The notes beneath the pieces are model-generated. The model worked only from the letters and a program-made list of their open reading frames with translations. It was not told the DNA's origin and made no database searches. 64,000 nucleotides of DNA from NCBI GenBank assembly GCA_016718385.1, contig JADKDK010000001.1, forward strand, positions 1-64,000, in the 5' to 3' direction. Each line of letters begins with the position of its first letter. The stretch's first letter is position 1. The position numbers and the translations under genes are program-made. Positions 25,823 through 36,517 of the stretch are shown here, piece by piece. The DNA is from Gammaproteobacteria bacterium. GTDB lineage: Bacteria; Pseudomonadota; Gammaproteobacteria; Pseudomonadales; UBA5518.

Positions 25823-26986
25823 TCAGAACACCAGCAACTCGGGTGCGAACAGCAGCAGCGCCCCCAGCACCAGGATCACCGCGCCGCTCAGCAGCTTGAG
25901 CCAGCGTCCCCCGCGTTCCTGCAGGCGGTGCTGCCCCAGCGTGACCACGGCGATCGTCACCATCAGCGCGTCGTCGAACACGTAGGCCAGGTTGTAGAGC
26001 GCCAGGTAGCCGTAGTACCCGGGGTCGCTCCGCGGGTAGTAGCTGAGTACCTGCGTGTACAGCGCCGGCAGGCCCGCGGTGCACAACAGTTCGACCAGGT
26101 TCACCAGCACCGCAATTACCGCCACGCCGCCGAGCGCGGCGAACAGGCTCTCCGCGCGCACGATGCCGCGCATGCGCTCGTACAGCGTCGGCTTGACCGA
26201 CTCCGGGATGCTCAGGCTGAAGCCCCGGTGCAGCGCGAAGAAGTCCTTCACGTGCACCGCCCCGATCAGCAGCGCGAGCGTGCCGAGCGTGATCTGCAGC
26301 GTGCGCGAGAAACCGATGAAGAAGTACACCTCGAGCCAGGCGGCCATGAACGCGAAATAGACCAGCCCGCTCACCACCACGAAGGTGCCTGCCACCAGCG
26401 CGATGCGGGCGCGACTGCGCACGTGCACCAGCAGGCTCAGCAGGAAAAGCAATACCCACATCGCGCAGGGGTTGAAGCCATCGACCAGGCCGAGCAGCAC
26501 CGTGAACGCGGGCAGGCCCAGCGCGGCCGGGCTCAGTTCCCCGAACACGGGCACCTCGGCGGCCATCGCCTCGCGTGCCGTGGCGATGCGCCCCGTCACC
26601 AGGCCCTCGATCAGGGCCCCGGTGCCGTCGCCGAAGCCCACCAGCGACTCGTCGCAGATCGCGAAGGTCGGCACCCCGGGCCGCTGCACGTGGCGGCTGC
26701 GGCTCAGTGCCTCGAAGGCCGCCCGCGCCTGCGGCTCGCCGATGTCGCGGTACTCCACGCGCAGCCCGGGCAGCCGCTGCTGCGCCTCGGCGAGCCAGGC
26801 CTTGGCGGCGGCGCAGTGCGGGCAGCCGGCGCGCACGTAGGCGGTGACGGTGGGGCAGGCGAGGGTATGCGCGGCGACACCGTCATCGTCGGCGGCGCTC
26901 GCGGATCCCGCAACGCGCCACAGGACAAGCACCAGCGCGATCCACACCAGGAGCAGGGTGCGCGTCGCGGATGGCGGGGTTTTCAT
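25823..26986 (-). CDS. Glutaredoxin-like domain fused to CcdA/DsbD-type membrane protein
   Basis: A 387-aa membrane protein. After a signal or anchor helix (MKTPPSATRTLLLVWIALVL) comes a glutaredoxin fold with CxxC (YVRAGCPHCAAAK, about residue 50) and cis-Pro (RPGVPTFAI). From about residue 155 there are six or more membrane helices, with GLVDGFNPCAMWVLLFLLSL containing the conserved N-P-C of the CcdA/DsbD family, and a second Cys in LVELLCTAGLPA. Together they suggest electron transfer across the inner membrane to a periplasmic thiol partner. The start MKTPPS is preferred over an upstream ATG because it begins the signal helix. Confidence 0.8.
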   Translation of the reverse strand: MKTPPSATRTLLLVWIALVLVLWRVAGSASAADDDGVAAHTLACPTVTAYVRAGCPHCAAAKAWLAEAQQRLPGLRVEYRDIGEPQARAAFEALSRSRHVQRPGVPTFAICDESLVGFGDGTGALIEGLVTGRIATAREAMAAEVPVFGELSPAALGLPAFTVLLGLVDGFNPCAMWVLLFLLSLLVHVRSRARIALVAGTFVVVSGLVYFAFMAAWLEVYFFIGFSRTLQITLGTLALLIGAVHVKDFFALHRGFSLSIPESVKPTLYERMRGIVRAESLFAALGGVAVIAVLVNLVELLCTAGLPALYTQVLSYYPRSDPGYYGYLALYNLAYVFDDALMVTIAVVTLGQHRLQERGGRWLKLLSGAVILVLGALLLFAPELLVF

Positions 26987-27122
26987 CGGCAGGCCCGTGA
27001 CGGTTGCATCCGTCGCAGTGTACATCCGTACGGATGAACTCCCCACGGCAGGGCTCTGCTAACCTTGGCTTGCACGCGAAGCGCGCGACATCACGTTCAC
27101 CACCACCACGGGAGCCGGATCC

Positions 27123-27911
27123 ATGCTGCTGAAAGACAAGGTCGTCATCGTATCGGGCATAGGGCCCGGACTGGGTATCGAGCTGGCGCTGCTCGCCGCG
27201 CAGGAAGGGGCCAAGCTCGCGATCTGCGCGCGTACGGCCTCCAAGCTGGATGCGGCGGAGCGTGACGTGGCCGCGCTTGGCCTGGGCACCGAGGTGCTGA
27301 AGGTGCCCACCGACATCGCCGACCGCGAGCAGTGCCGCAAGCTGGTGGAGCGCACGGTCGAGCGCTTCGGCCGCGTCGATGCGCTGATCAACAGCGCCTA
27401 TGTCGGCGGCGGCTTCGGGCCCATCGAGACGGCCGACCTGGACGACTGGCGCGCCACCATGGACATCAACTTCTTCGGCACCATGAAGCTGACGCAGGAA
27501 GTCATCCCGCACATGAAGCGCCAGGGCGGCGGCTCGATCGTGATGATCAACACGATGGTCACGCGTGTTCCCATGCCGACGCAGGGCGGCTACGGCGCCT
27601 CCAAGGGCGCGCTGCGGGTCGCGACCTCGCACCTCGCGAAGGAACTGGGCCGTTACGGCATCCGCGTGAACTCGACGTTCATGGGCTGGATGTGGGGCGA
27701 GCCGGTCGAGAACGCGCTGAAGTACATGGCGAAGGAGCAGGGCACCACGGTCGAGGCCGTGCGCAAGCAGATCGCCGCCAACATTCCGCTGGGCGACATC
27801 CCGGACGACGCCGACTGCGCCAAGGTCGCGATCTTCCTGGCCTCGGACTACAGCCGCGCGATGAGCGGCGCCTGCGTCGATGTGAACGGGGGTGAATACC
27901 TGCCGGTGTGA
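27123..27911 (+). CDS. SDR family oxidoreductase
   Basis: A 262-aa short-chain dehydrogenase. The nucleotide site is slightly atypical (VVIVSGIGPGLGIELALLAA). The NNAG-like strand reads LINSAYVGG; catalytic YxxxK is GGYGASKGAL. The residue 13 before the Tyr, usually Ser, is Thr (INTMVTR). The C-terminus VDVNGGEYLPV is typical. Many such enzymes are annotated as SDR family in Halieaceae and mycobacteria and act on hydroxy-steroids or hydroxyacyl compounds; the substrate is not known here. It is followed by a possible small RNA. Confidence 0.85.
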   Translation: MLLKDKVVIVSGIGPGLGIELALLAAQEGAKLAICARTASKLDAAERDVAALGLGTEVLKVPTDIADREQCRKLVERTVERFGRVDALINSAYVGGGFGPIETADLDDWRATMDINFFGTMKLTQEVIPHMKRQGGGSIVMINTMVTRVPMPTQGGYGASKGALRVATSHLAKELGRYGIRVNSTFMGWMWGEPVENALKYMAKEQGTTVEAVRKQIAANIPLGDIPDDADCAKVAIFLASDYSRAMSGACVDVNGGEYLPV

Positions 27912-27929
27912 CGCGGGCCAGGAGATTTC

Positions 27930-28141
27930 CAGGAGGGCAGCTTCATGATTTTCAAGGAAAAATCATGGGGGTTCGCGAAGTCGGAAAATTTTTTTCAGGT
28001 GCCGTGGAACTTCGCCGCCATGCCCAAGTCTCACTACTGCGAATGGCGATTGATGGTTTTATCCCCTTGCTGTCATCACCATTTGTCGTTTGGTTAGTGT
28101 TGTCTCCTAAAGCTTGGCCCCGCTTCTCAGCGGGGCTTTTT
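27930..28141 (+). ncRNA. Putative small RNA or untranslated leader ending in a terminator
   Basis: This 210-base stretch has lower GC than its surroundings, no plausible reading frame and several T and A runs (for example AAATTTTTTTC near 27986-27996). It has a small inverted repeat, CATGATTTTC/AAAATCATG, near 27945-27970, and ends in the strong terminator at 28117-28141. It looks like an independently folded transcript or the 3' region of the SDR message. It was not matched to a named RNA family. Confidence 0.3.
28117..28141 (+). terminator. Strong intrinsic terminator
   Basis: Stem GCCCCGC (28117-28123) with GCGGGGC (28130-28136), loop TTCTCA, followed directly by TTTTT. Confidence 0.9.
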
Positions 28142-28189
28142 GTGCGCCGGCGGGGATTTGGGGTGCAAGTCCCATGGAGTTGACGGAGG

Positions 28190-28990
28190 ATGGGGGTGCG
28201 GGGGGAGGTGGAGCGAAACCGGAGGACAAGCGGAAGAAGGGGTGCCGAGCAGGGGGGCAGGGGGCTAGGCGGGGGGGGCGGGGGAGTTATGGCTGAAGGA
28301 GTGGTGAGGGCAAAGTCGCGGTGTAGGTGGGGGAGGAGGCGGCGGTGGGGGGGGAGGGGGGGGAGAGGGGGGGTGGGGAGGGGGGGGGTGAGGAGGCGAG
28401 TGGGGAGGAGGGGGGGGGAGGCTGCGGGAGATGCGCGGAAATAGGCGGGGGGGGGGGGTGGTTGCGCGAGTTGGGGACCGCGGTGACGGACCGGCTGACG
28501 GCCCTGCGCGGTTCTGCAGGGACGACCGACGTTTTCGCGGCGAGTGTGTGGTGAGGTGAGTGGACTTGGAGAAGTTTGGGTCAGGGCGCTGGTAGGACAA
28601 GCGGTGTGTTCGAGGGGGGGGGGGGGGTGGGGGTGGGGGTGAGGTGGAGTCAGAAGGGGGGAGGGGCGGCGGGTCTGCGTATCGATGTGAGGGAAGGGGG
28701 GGGGTTTTGGTTCCTGGGGGGGGGAGCAGGGGGGGAGGACGAACTAAGGGGTGGTGGAGGGGGGAGGGGGGGCGACAGCGGGAGGAAAGGTTCCTCTGGC
28801 GCAGGTGTTCGAGCTGAGGGGGGGGGTGAGCGGGGGGCGACGATTTTCCGGGAGTTGGGGGAGTGCGGAGCAGGCGGCGTGGCGGCCAACGCCAGGCGCT
28901 GGGGCGCAACAGCGCCATGGAACTGACCGCTGGGATCGGCGCGACGGGCGGCCTCTCGACCTACTCCTGAACGCCGGGGGCCGCAGCGGG
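28190..28990. other. Extremely G-rich tract without a supportable gene
   Basis: About 800 bases with very strong G bias on the plus strand: many runs of 6-10 G and almost no C in parts (for example 28330-28430). Patches such as 28480-28560 and 28880-28960 have ordinary composition. Open frames across it encode low-complexity Gly/Arg or Pro/Ser strings and are not credible. It may be a base-calling artefact in a poorly covered part or a cluster of G-quadruplex-forming sequence. Confidence 0.6.
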
Positions 28991-29063
28991 GGGGGGAGGG
29001 GCGGAATCGGTAATGATTCCCCTATCCCGATATCTTGTACGGCCGAACCGGGAGCAGACTGGC

Positions 29064-29321
29064 ATGACTGACGATGCAACCAGGACCGAAATCGAGGCCG
29101 CGGCGTTCCGCCGCCTGCTGGCTCACCTCGATGCGCGCAAGGACGTGCAGAACATCGAGTTGATGAACCTCGCCGGCTTCTGCCGCAATTGCCTGGCCAA
29201 GTGGTACGCGGCGGCCGCCGCGGAGCAGGGCGTGGCCATCGACTACGATCAGGCGCGCGAACGCGTCTACGGCATGCCTTACGCCGAGTGGAAAGCGCTC
29301 TACCAGACCGAGGCCACGTAG
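29064..29321 (+). CDS. DUF1244 domain protein
   Basis: An 85-aa protein of the compact DUF1244 helical family (AFRRLLAHLDARKDVQNIEL, MNLAGFCRNCLAKWY, YGMPYAEWKALYQ). The family is widespread in alpha- and gammaproteobacteria, has a CxxC (CRNC), and has no established function. The start at 29064 follows GGGAG. The TAG stop codon is within a palindromic repeat. Confidence 0.88.
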   Translation: MTDDATRTEIEAAAFRRLLAHLDARKDVQNIELMNLAGFCRNCLAKWYAAAAAEQGVAIDYDQARERVYGMPYAEWKALYQTEAT

Positions 29322-29418
29322 GTCCGCATTCATGCGGACATTGTCCGGATGAATCCGGACCCACGGGATCTGACCCACGGGATCCCACGGGATCTGGTCC
29401 ACGGGATCTGGCCCTACG
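29318..29418. repeat. Palindromic repeat plus short tandem repeat
   Basis: Starts GTAGGTCCGCATTCATGCGG (TAG is the DUF1244 stop), then TCCGGATGAATCCGGACCCA, then four or five copies of a CCACGGGATCTG-like unit up to about 29411, ending CCCTACG. The CTA at 29414-29416 is the stop codon of the LysR gene on the other strand, so both convergent genes end inside the element. Confidence 0.75.
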
Positions 29419-30346
29419 ATTGCGGTGGTGCGTCCTGGTGCGCCGCCAGCAGCATTTCCAGGAAGGTCTGCGTCAGGCGCGGGCGCTGCGCGTCGTGGCG
29501 CACGATCGCGCCGAAGCTGCAGCGGTAGGTGAAGCGCCCGGGGCGAATCGCGCGCATCTGCCCCTGCGCCGCGAAGCTCGCGGCGTAATGGTCCGGAAGG
29601 AAGCCGATATAGGCACCCGAGAGGATCAACGTGGCCACGCCTTCCTGGTCGTAGGCGATGGCGCGCCGGTCCAGCCCGAACTCGTGGCCGCGCTCCATGT
29701 TGTCGGAGTGGAAACCCAGGCCCGCGAACGCCGCCGCCTGCACCTGTGCATCGCCGATCGAGGCGTCCGCGCGGTCGAAAAATGCGTGTCCGCGCCCGCA
29801 ATAGAGGTACATCGTCTCGTCGAACAGCGGGTGGTACTCACAGGCCCCGGAGCGGCGGTAGACCGGGAGCACGCCGAGGTGGAAGCGGCCGTCGAGGATG
29901 CCGCGCTCGATCTCGTTCAGCGGATGGACGCGGATCTCGATCGACACGTCAGGCGCCAGCCGGCGCAGCGTGCCGATGGCCCCGGCGATGTGCGCCTGCG
30001 GGTTGGTGACGGTCTTGTCGAAAAGCGCCAGTTGCAGGCTGCCGCTCAGGCGCAGGTGCAGGTCGTGGATCTCGCTGCGCAAATCCGCGATCGAGCCCAG
30101 CACACGCAGCGTGGCCTGGTAGATGCGGCTGCCCTCGGGCGTGAGGGCAAAGCCGCCGCGGCCGCGACGGCACAGGCTGACGCCGAGCCGCGCTTCGAGG
30201 TCCTTGATGTGGCGGCTGATCGTGGAGCGGCCAATGCCGAGCTCCAGTTCGGCCGCCGCGAAACCGCCGCATTCGACCACCGCGCGAAAGACGCGCAGCA
30301 ACCGGAGATCCAGGTCCGAGACCTGTCCGAACAGGGGTTTTTTCAT
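29414..30346 (-). CDS. LysR family transcriptional regulator
   Basis: A 310-aa LysR-type regulator. The N-terminal wHTH (VSDLDLRLLRVFRAVVECGG, ELGIGRSTISRHIKDLEARL) is followed by a two-lobed substrate-binding domain from about residue 95. It is divergent from the ubiU operon with 200 bases between, so it could act on that promoter region or on itself. No classical T-N11-A site was identified with confidence. The ligand is unknown. Confidence 0.88.
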   Translation of the reverse strand: MKKPLFGQVSDLDLRLLRVFRAVVECGGFAAAELELGIGRSTISRHIKDLEARLGVSLCRRGRGGFALTPEGSRIYQATLRVLGSIADLRSEIHDLHLRLSGSLQLALFDKTVTNPQAHIAGAIGTLRRLAPDVSIEIRVHPLNEIERGILDGRFHLGVLPVYRRSGACEYHPLFDETMYLYCGRGHAFFDRADASIGDAQVQAAAFAGLGFHSDNMERGHEFGLDRRAIAYDQEGVATLILSGAYIGFLPDHYAASFAAQGQMRAIRPGRFTYRCSFGAIVRHDAQRPRLTQTFLEMLLAAHQDAPPQS

Positions 30347-30414
30347 GTGCGGGCCTTGATCCTGCGCAGCGGTGGCCGTGGACGAGCTGTGGCTCCCGAT
30401 AATACCCGAGTTTT

Positions 30415-30428
30415 TTGATCAGGATCAG
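30415..30428 (+). promoter_or_regulatory. FNR/Anr-type box upstream of ubiU
   Basis: TTGATCAGGATCAG matches the FNR/Anr consensus TTGAT-N4-ATCAA at 9 of 10 positions. Its centre at 30421.5 would give a class II start near 30463, with TAGCCT at 30451-30456 in the -10 place. UbiU/V/T serve O2-independent ubiquinone synthesis, so activation under low oxygen is biologically coherent. Confidence 0.65.
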
Positions 30429-30557
30429 GTGGGACGGCGGCCGCGACTGATAGCCTTTGCTTCGCATCCGGCCCGGGATCGTCCCGGGCCCTGACCCCTG
30501 ATCGGCAACGACATGAATGACTCGCTGACCGGCGTGCTGTCAGGCTGCGCCACTTCC

Positions 30558-31556
30558 ATGGAGCTCGTCTGTCCGGCCGGTAGCCTGCCGGCGCTGAAGG
30601 CGGCTATCGACAATGGCGCGGACTGCGTGTACCTGGGATTTCGCGACGCTACCAACGCGCGAAACTTTGCCGGGCTAAATTTCGACGATACCGCGATCGA
30701 GTCGGGAATCCGCTACGCACACGAGCGTGGCCGCAAGATCCTGCTGGCGCTCAACACCTATCCCCAGGCGGCCAGCCCGCAGCTCTGGCAGCAAGCCATA
30801 GACCGCGCCGCCGCCCGTGGCGTCGATGCCGTGATCCTGGCCGATCCAGGCCTGATGCACTACGCGCGGACGCACCACCCGGACTTGCGGCTGCATCTGT
30901 CGGTGCAGGGTTCTGCCACCAATTACGAGGCGATCAATTTCTACCAGGAGCATTTCGGTATCGCCCGCGCCGTGCTGCCGCGCGTGCTCTCGCTGACGCA
31001 GGTCGAGCAGCTGATGCAGAGGACGTCGGTGGAAATCGAGGTCTTCGGTTTCGGCAGCCTGTGCGTGATGGTGGAAGGTCGCTGCGCGCTGTCGTCCTAC
31101 GTCACCGGCGAGGCGCCGAACACCCATGGTGTGTGCTCGCCGCCCAGGGCCGTGCGCTGGCAGGAGACGCCGCAAGGGCGCGAATCACGGCTGAACGGCG
31201 TGCTGATCGATCGTTACGCCGAGGGCGAGAGTGCGGGCTACCCCACCCTGTGCAAGGGCCGGTTCGATGTCGGCGACGAAGAGAACTACTACGCCATCGA
31301 GGAACCCACCAGCCTGAACACGCTGGAGTTGTTGCCCCGGCTCATGGAGCTCGGTGTTCGCGCGATCAAGATCGAGGGGCGCCAGCGCAGCCCGGCCTAC
31401 GTGGCGCAGGTCACCCGGGTGTGGCGCGCGGCCATCGACAGCTGTCGTGACCATCCGCACCGTTATGCCGCGAAGCCCGCCTGGATGAGGGACCTGGACA
31501 AGGTCGCCGAGGGGCAGCACCACACACTGGGTGCCTACCATCGTCCGTGGAAATGA
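30558..31556 (+). CDS. ubiU: O2-independent ubiquinone biosynthesis protein UbiU (U32 family)
   Basis: A 332-aa U32-family protein matching UbiU. With UbiV it forms a 4Fe-4S heterodimer that carries out the hydroxylations of ubiquinone synthesis without O2, using prephenate as oxygen donor in E. coli. The N-terminus MELVCPAGSLPALKAAIDNG is the family start; an in-frame ATG at 30513 would add 15 non-conserved residues. Cluster cysteines are seen in GSLCVMVEGRCALSSYV, HGVCSPPRA and PTLCKGRF (four Cys). The operon continues with ubiV, ubiT and a DGC protein and follows an FNR-type box. Confidence 0.92.
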   Translation: MELVCPAGSLPALKAAIDNGADCVYLGFRDATNARNFAGLNFDDTAIESGIRYAHERGRKILLALNTYPQAASPQLWQQAIDRAAARGVDAVILADPGLMHYARTHHPDLRLHLSVQGSATNYEAINFYQEHFGIARAVLPRVLSLTQVEQLMQRTSVEIEVFGFGSLCVMVEGRCALSSYVTGEAPNTHGVCSPPRAVRWQETPQGRESRLNGVLIDRYAEGESAGYPTLCKGRFDVGDEENYYAIEEPTSLNTLELLPRLMELGVRAIKIEGRQRSPAYVAQVTRVWRAAIDSCRDHPHRYAAKPAWMRDLDKVAEGQHHTLGAYHRPWK

Positions 31557-31580
31557 TCCCGTAGTACCGGAGTGCCCGCC

Positions 31581-32474
31581 TTGAAACTCGCCCTGGGCCC
31601 ATTGCTCTATTACTGGCAGCGCGACACGGTATTGCGCTTCTACGAATCGGTTGCAGCGATGCCGGTGGACATCGTCTACCTCGGCGAAACCGTGTGTTCG
31701 CGGCGCCACGAACTGCGCCTGGCCGACTGGCTGGACGTGGCGGCACGGTTGCGCGCCGCAGGCAAGGAAGTGGTGCTCAGCACGCAGGTGCTGATCGAGT
31801 CAGGCTCGGACGTGACCACCATGCATCGCGTCAGCGGCAACGGCAGCTTCATGGTCGAAGCCAACGATATGGGTGCGGTCAGGTGCCTGCAGGGCAGGGG
31901 ACCCTTCGTGGCGGGGCCGCACCTCAACATCTACAACCTGCCCACGCTGCAGTGGATGGCGCAGCTCGGCCTGGCGCGCTGGGTGATTCCGCTCGAGATG
32001 AGCCGTGCCGACCTGGCGTTGATGCAGGACGGCCGCCCGGATGGCCTGCAAACCGAAGTGTTTGCCTATGGACGCATGCCGCTCGCCTTCTCGGCGCGCT
32101 GCTTCACCGCCCGTCACCGCAATCTCCCGAAGGACGATTGCCGCTTCAGCTGCCTTGCCCATGGCGACGGCCTGCCGATGCGCACGCGCGAGTCCGAGGA
32201 TTTCCTGGTGCTCAACGGCATCCAGACGCAGTCGGCGCGGGTGCACAACCTGGTTGGCGAATTCGATGACTTGATGGCGGTGGGCGTGGACGTGCTGCGT
32301 ATCAGCCCGCAGTGGGGGCACACGGGCGACATCGTGGCGCTGTTCCACGACGTGGCCCGGGGCGCGCGCACCGGCGCGCAAGCGCTCGTCGCCATGACGG
32401 GGCTGATGCCGGACCAGCCCTGCAACGGCTACTGGCACGGCCGGCCGGGCCTGGAAATGGTGGGGGCGGCGTGA
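31581..32474 (+). CDS. ubiV: O2-independent ubiquinone biosynthesis protein UbiV (U32 family)
   Basis: A 297-aa U32-family protein matching UbiV, partner of UbiU. It has IVYLGETVCSRRHELRLADW, LNIYNLPTLQWMA, the cysteine cluster region YSARCFTARH-like (FSARCFTARHRNLPKDDC, FSC) and the C-terminal CNGYWHGRPGLEM. The TTG at 31581 is preferred as start: CGGAG at 31568-31572 gives a good spacer, and the protein then begins MKLALGPLLYYW as in known UbiV. A GTG at 31572 lies within that ribosome site. Confidence 0.92.
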   Translation: MKLALGPLLYYWQRDTVLRFYESVAAMPVDIVYLGETVCSRRHELRLADWLDVAARLRAAGKEVVLSTQVLIESGSDVTTMHRVSGNGSFMVEANDMGAVRCLQGRGPFVAGPHLNIYNLPTLQWMAQLGLARWVIPLEMSRADLALMQDGRPDGLQTEVFAYGRMPLAFSARCFTARHRNLPKDDCRFSCLAHGDGLPMRTRESEDFLVLNGIQTQSARVHNLVGEFDDLMAVGVDVLRISPQWGHTGDIVALFHDVARGARTGAQALVAMTGLMPDQPCNGYWHGRPGLEMVGAA

Positions 32475-32479
32475 GCGCC

Positions 32480-32995
32480 ATGAATACGGCGCCTCACCTG
32501 CTGCCGCGCCCAATCGGCGATCTGCTGGGCAAGCTGCCTGCCTACCCGGGTTCGCTGCTGTTCGTGGCGGCGCTCAACCTGGCATTGTCGCGCCAGCTCG
32601 CCGCGGACGTGACCGGGATGCTGGAGGGCAGGAAACTGCGCTTGCGTGTCACCGACGCCAACTGGACTTTCGATTTCGCCTGGGCCCGGGATGGTTTCGT
32701 GGCCACCCGCAATACCGGCGACGCGGACATCACGATCAGCGCCAGTGCCGGTGATTTCGTGCGGCTGGCGCGGCGCGAGGAAGACCCCGACACGCTGTTC
32801 TTCAGTCGGCGCCTCGCCATGGAGGGCGACACCGAGCTCGGGTTGCTGGTGAAGAACACCATCGATGCCATCGAGCTGCCGGTACTGGACCTGCAGAGCC
32901 TCGAGCCGGCGAAGCTCCTGCAGCGTCTGCGTGATCGCCTGGTGGGCGGGAGCACTTCCGCGGCGTCTACGGGCATATCGCGGCTTCGACCATGA
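32480..32995 (+). CDS. ubiT: UbiT, SCP2-domain accessory protein of anaerobic ubiquinone synthesis
   Basis: A 171-aa SCP2/sterol-carrier-fold protein matching UbiT (YhbT), which binds lipid-like ubiquinone intermediates in the O2-independent pathway. The diagnostic segment EEDPDTLFFSRRLAMEGDTE is followed by LGLLVKNTIDAIELP. A GTG at 32471 overlapping the ubiV stop (GTGA) is an alternative start. The stop overlaps the ATG of the next gene. Confidence 0.9.
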   Translation: MNTAPHLLPRPIGDLLGKLPAYPGSLLFVAALNLALSRQLAADVTGMLEGRKLRLRVTDANWTFDFAWARDGFVATRNTGDADITISASAGDFVRLARREEDPDTLFFSRRLAMEGDTELGLLVKNTIDAIELPVLDLQSLEPAKLLQRLRDRLVGGSTSAASTGISRLRP

Positions 32996-33387
32996 AGCGC
33001 GACAGGCACGCGCTTGCGCTGGTCTATGCCTGCTCCGGCTGTTCCAGCGCCGCGCAGCTGGCCAACCACGTGGCCGTGCAGCTCGACCGCCGGGGCGTGG
33101 CGGAGATGTCCTGCATTGCGGGGGTCGGGGGCGACGTGCCGCAACTGGTCAAGGTCGCCACCTCCGGGCGTCCCGTCGTGGTGCTGGACGGGTGCGCGCT
33201 GACCTGCGCGAGCAATTGCCTGGCGCGCCACGGTGTCAGCGCCGATCGGCACTACCAGCTCCAGGAGTTCGGCGTGCGCAAAAAGCTGCACGCCGACTTC
33301 GACCCGCTGCAGGCGCAGCGGGTATTCGAGCAGGTGCGTGGTGACCTGCAGGAAATCGAGTCCGTCGCGGCCCCGGCTACGGACTGA
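32992..33387 (+). CDS. DGC-motif putative zinc-binding protein
   Basis: A 131-aa protein of the DGC family (PF08859-like), which has four conserved cysteines thought to bind zinc. Here they appear as YACSGCSS, MSCIAGVGG, VVLDGCALTCAS and SNCLARHG. Function is unknown. It overlaps ubiT by ATGA, so it is the fourth gene of the ubiUVT operon. A link to quinone synthesis is suggested by position only. Confidence 0.82.
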   Translation: MKRDRHALALVYACSGCSSAAQLANHVAVQLDRRGVAEMSCIAGVGGDVPQLVKVATSGRPVVVLDGCALTCASNCLARHGVSADRHYQLQEFGVRKKLHADFDPLQAQRVFEQVRGDLQEIESVAAPATD

Positions 33388-33508
33388 GACTGGCCGGCCG
33401 GGCACTGGCCGCGAGTCGCTGCAACCGGTCATCCACGCCGCGCACACGTTTCATTCTTTCCCAACTTTGTGTTCAATTCCGATCATTTATGAAACATTGG
33501 GTCGCCCC

Positions 33509-33514
33509 TATACT
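33509..33514 (+). promoter_or_regulatory. Possible -10 element of the beta-alanine operon
   Basis: TATACT lies 40 bases before the aminotransferase start in an AT-richer stretch (33450-33520). A clear -35 hexamer at 17 bases is not present (TTTATG), so an activator may be needed. Confidence 0.35.
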
Positions 33515-33553
33515 GGCCGTGCCTGTCCCGTCCACCCGCCCAGGACACCGCTC

Positions 33554-34903
<1,350 letters not shown>

Positions 34904-34904
34904 C

Positions 34905-36419
<1,515 letters not shown>

Positions 36420-36517
36420 GGGGCGGGTCCGGGCCCGGTCGATCGACCGTTTCTGCTACACTTCGGCGCGATCGTCGTGTGGCATTTTGGCTGAAATACA
36501 ACAAGGGGTTCATTGCG

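Noticed and set aside
28265..28926. Long open frames in the G-rich tract
   Set aside because: They encode low-complexity Pro/Ser/Arg or Gly strings on both strands, created by base composition.
36438..36449. GGTCGATCGACC as an operator of the porin gene
   Set aside because: A 12-bp palindrome alone, also close to the aminotransferase operon end; no second copy or known regulator match.
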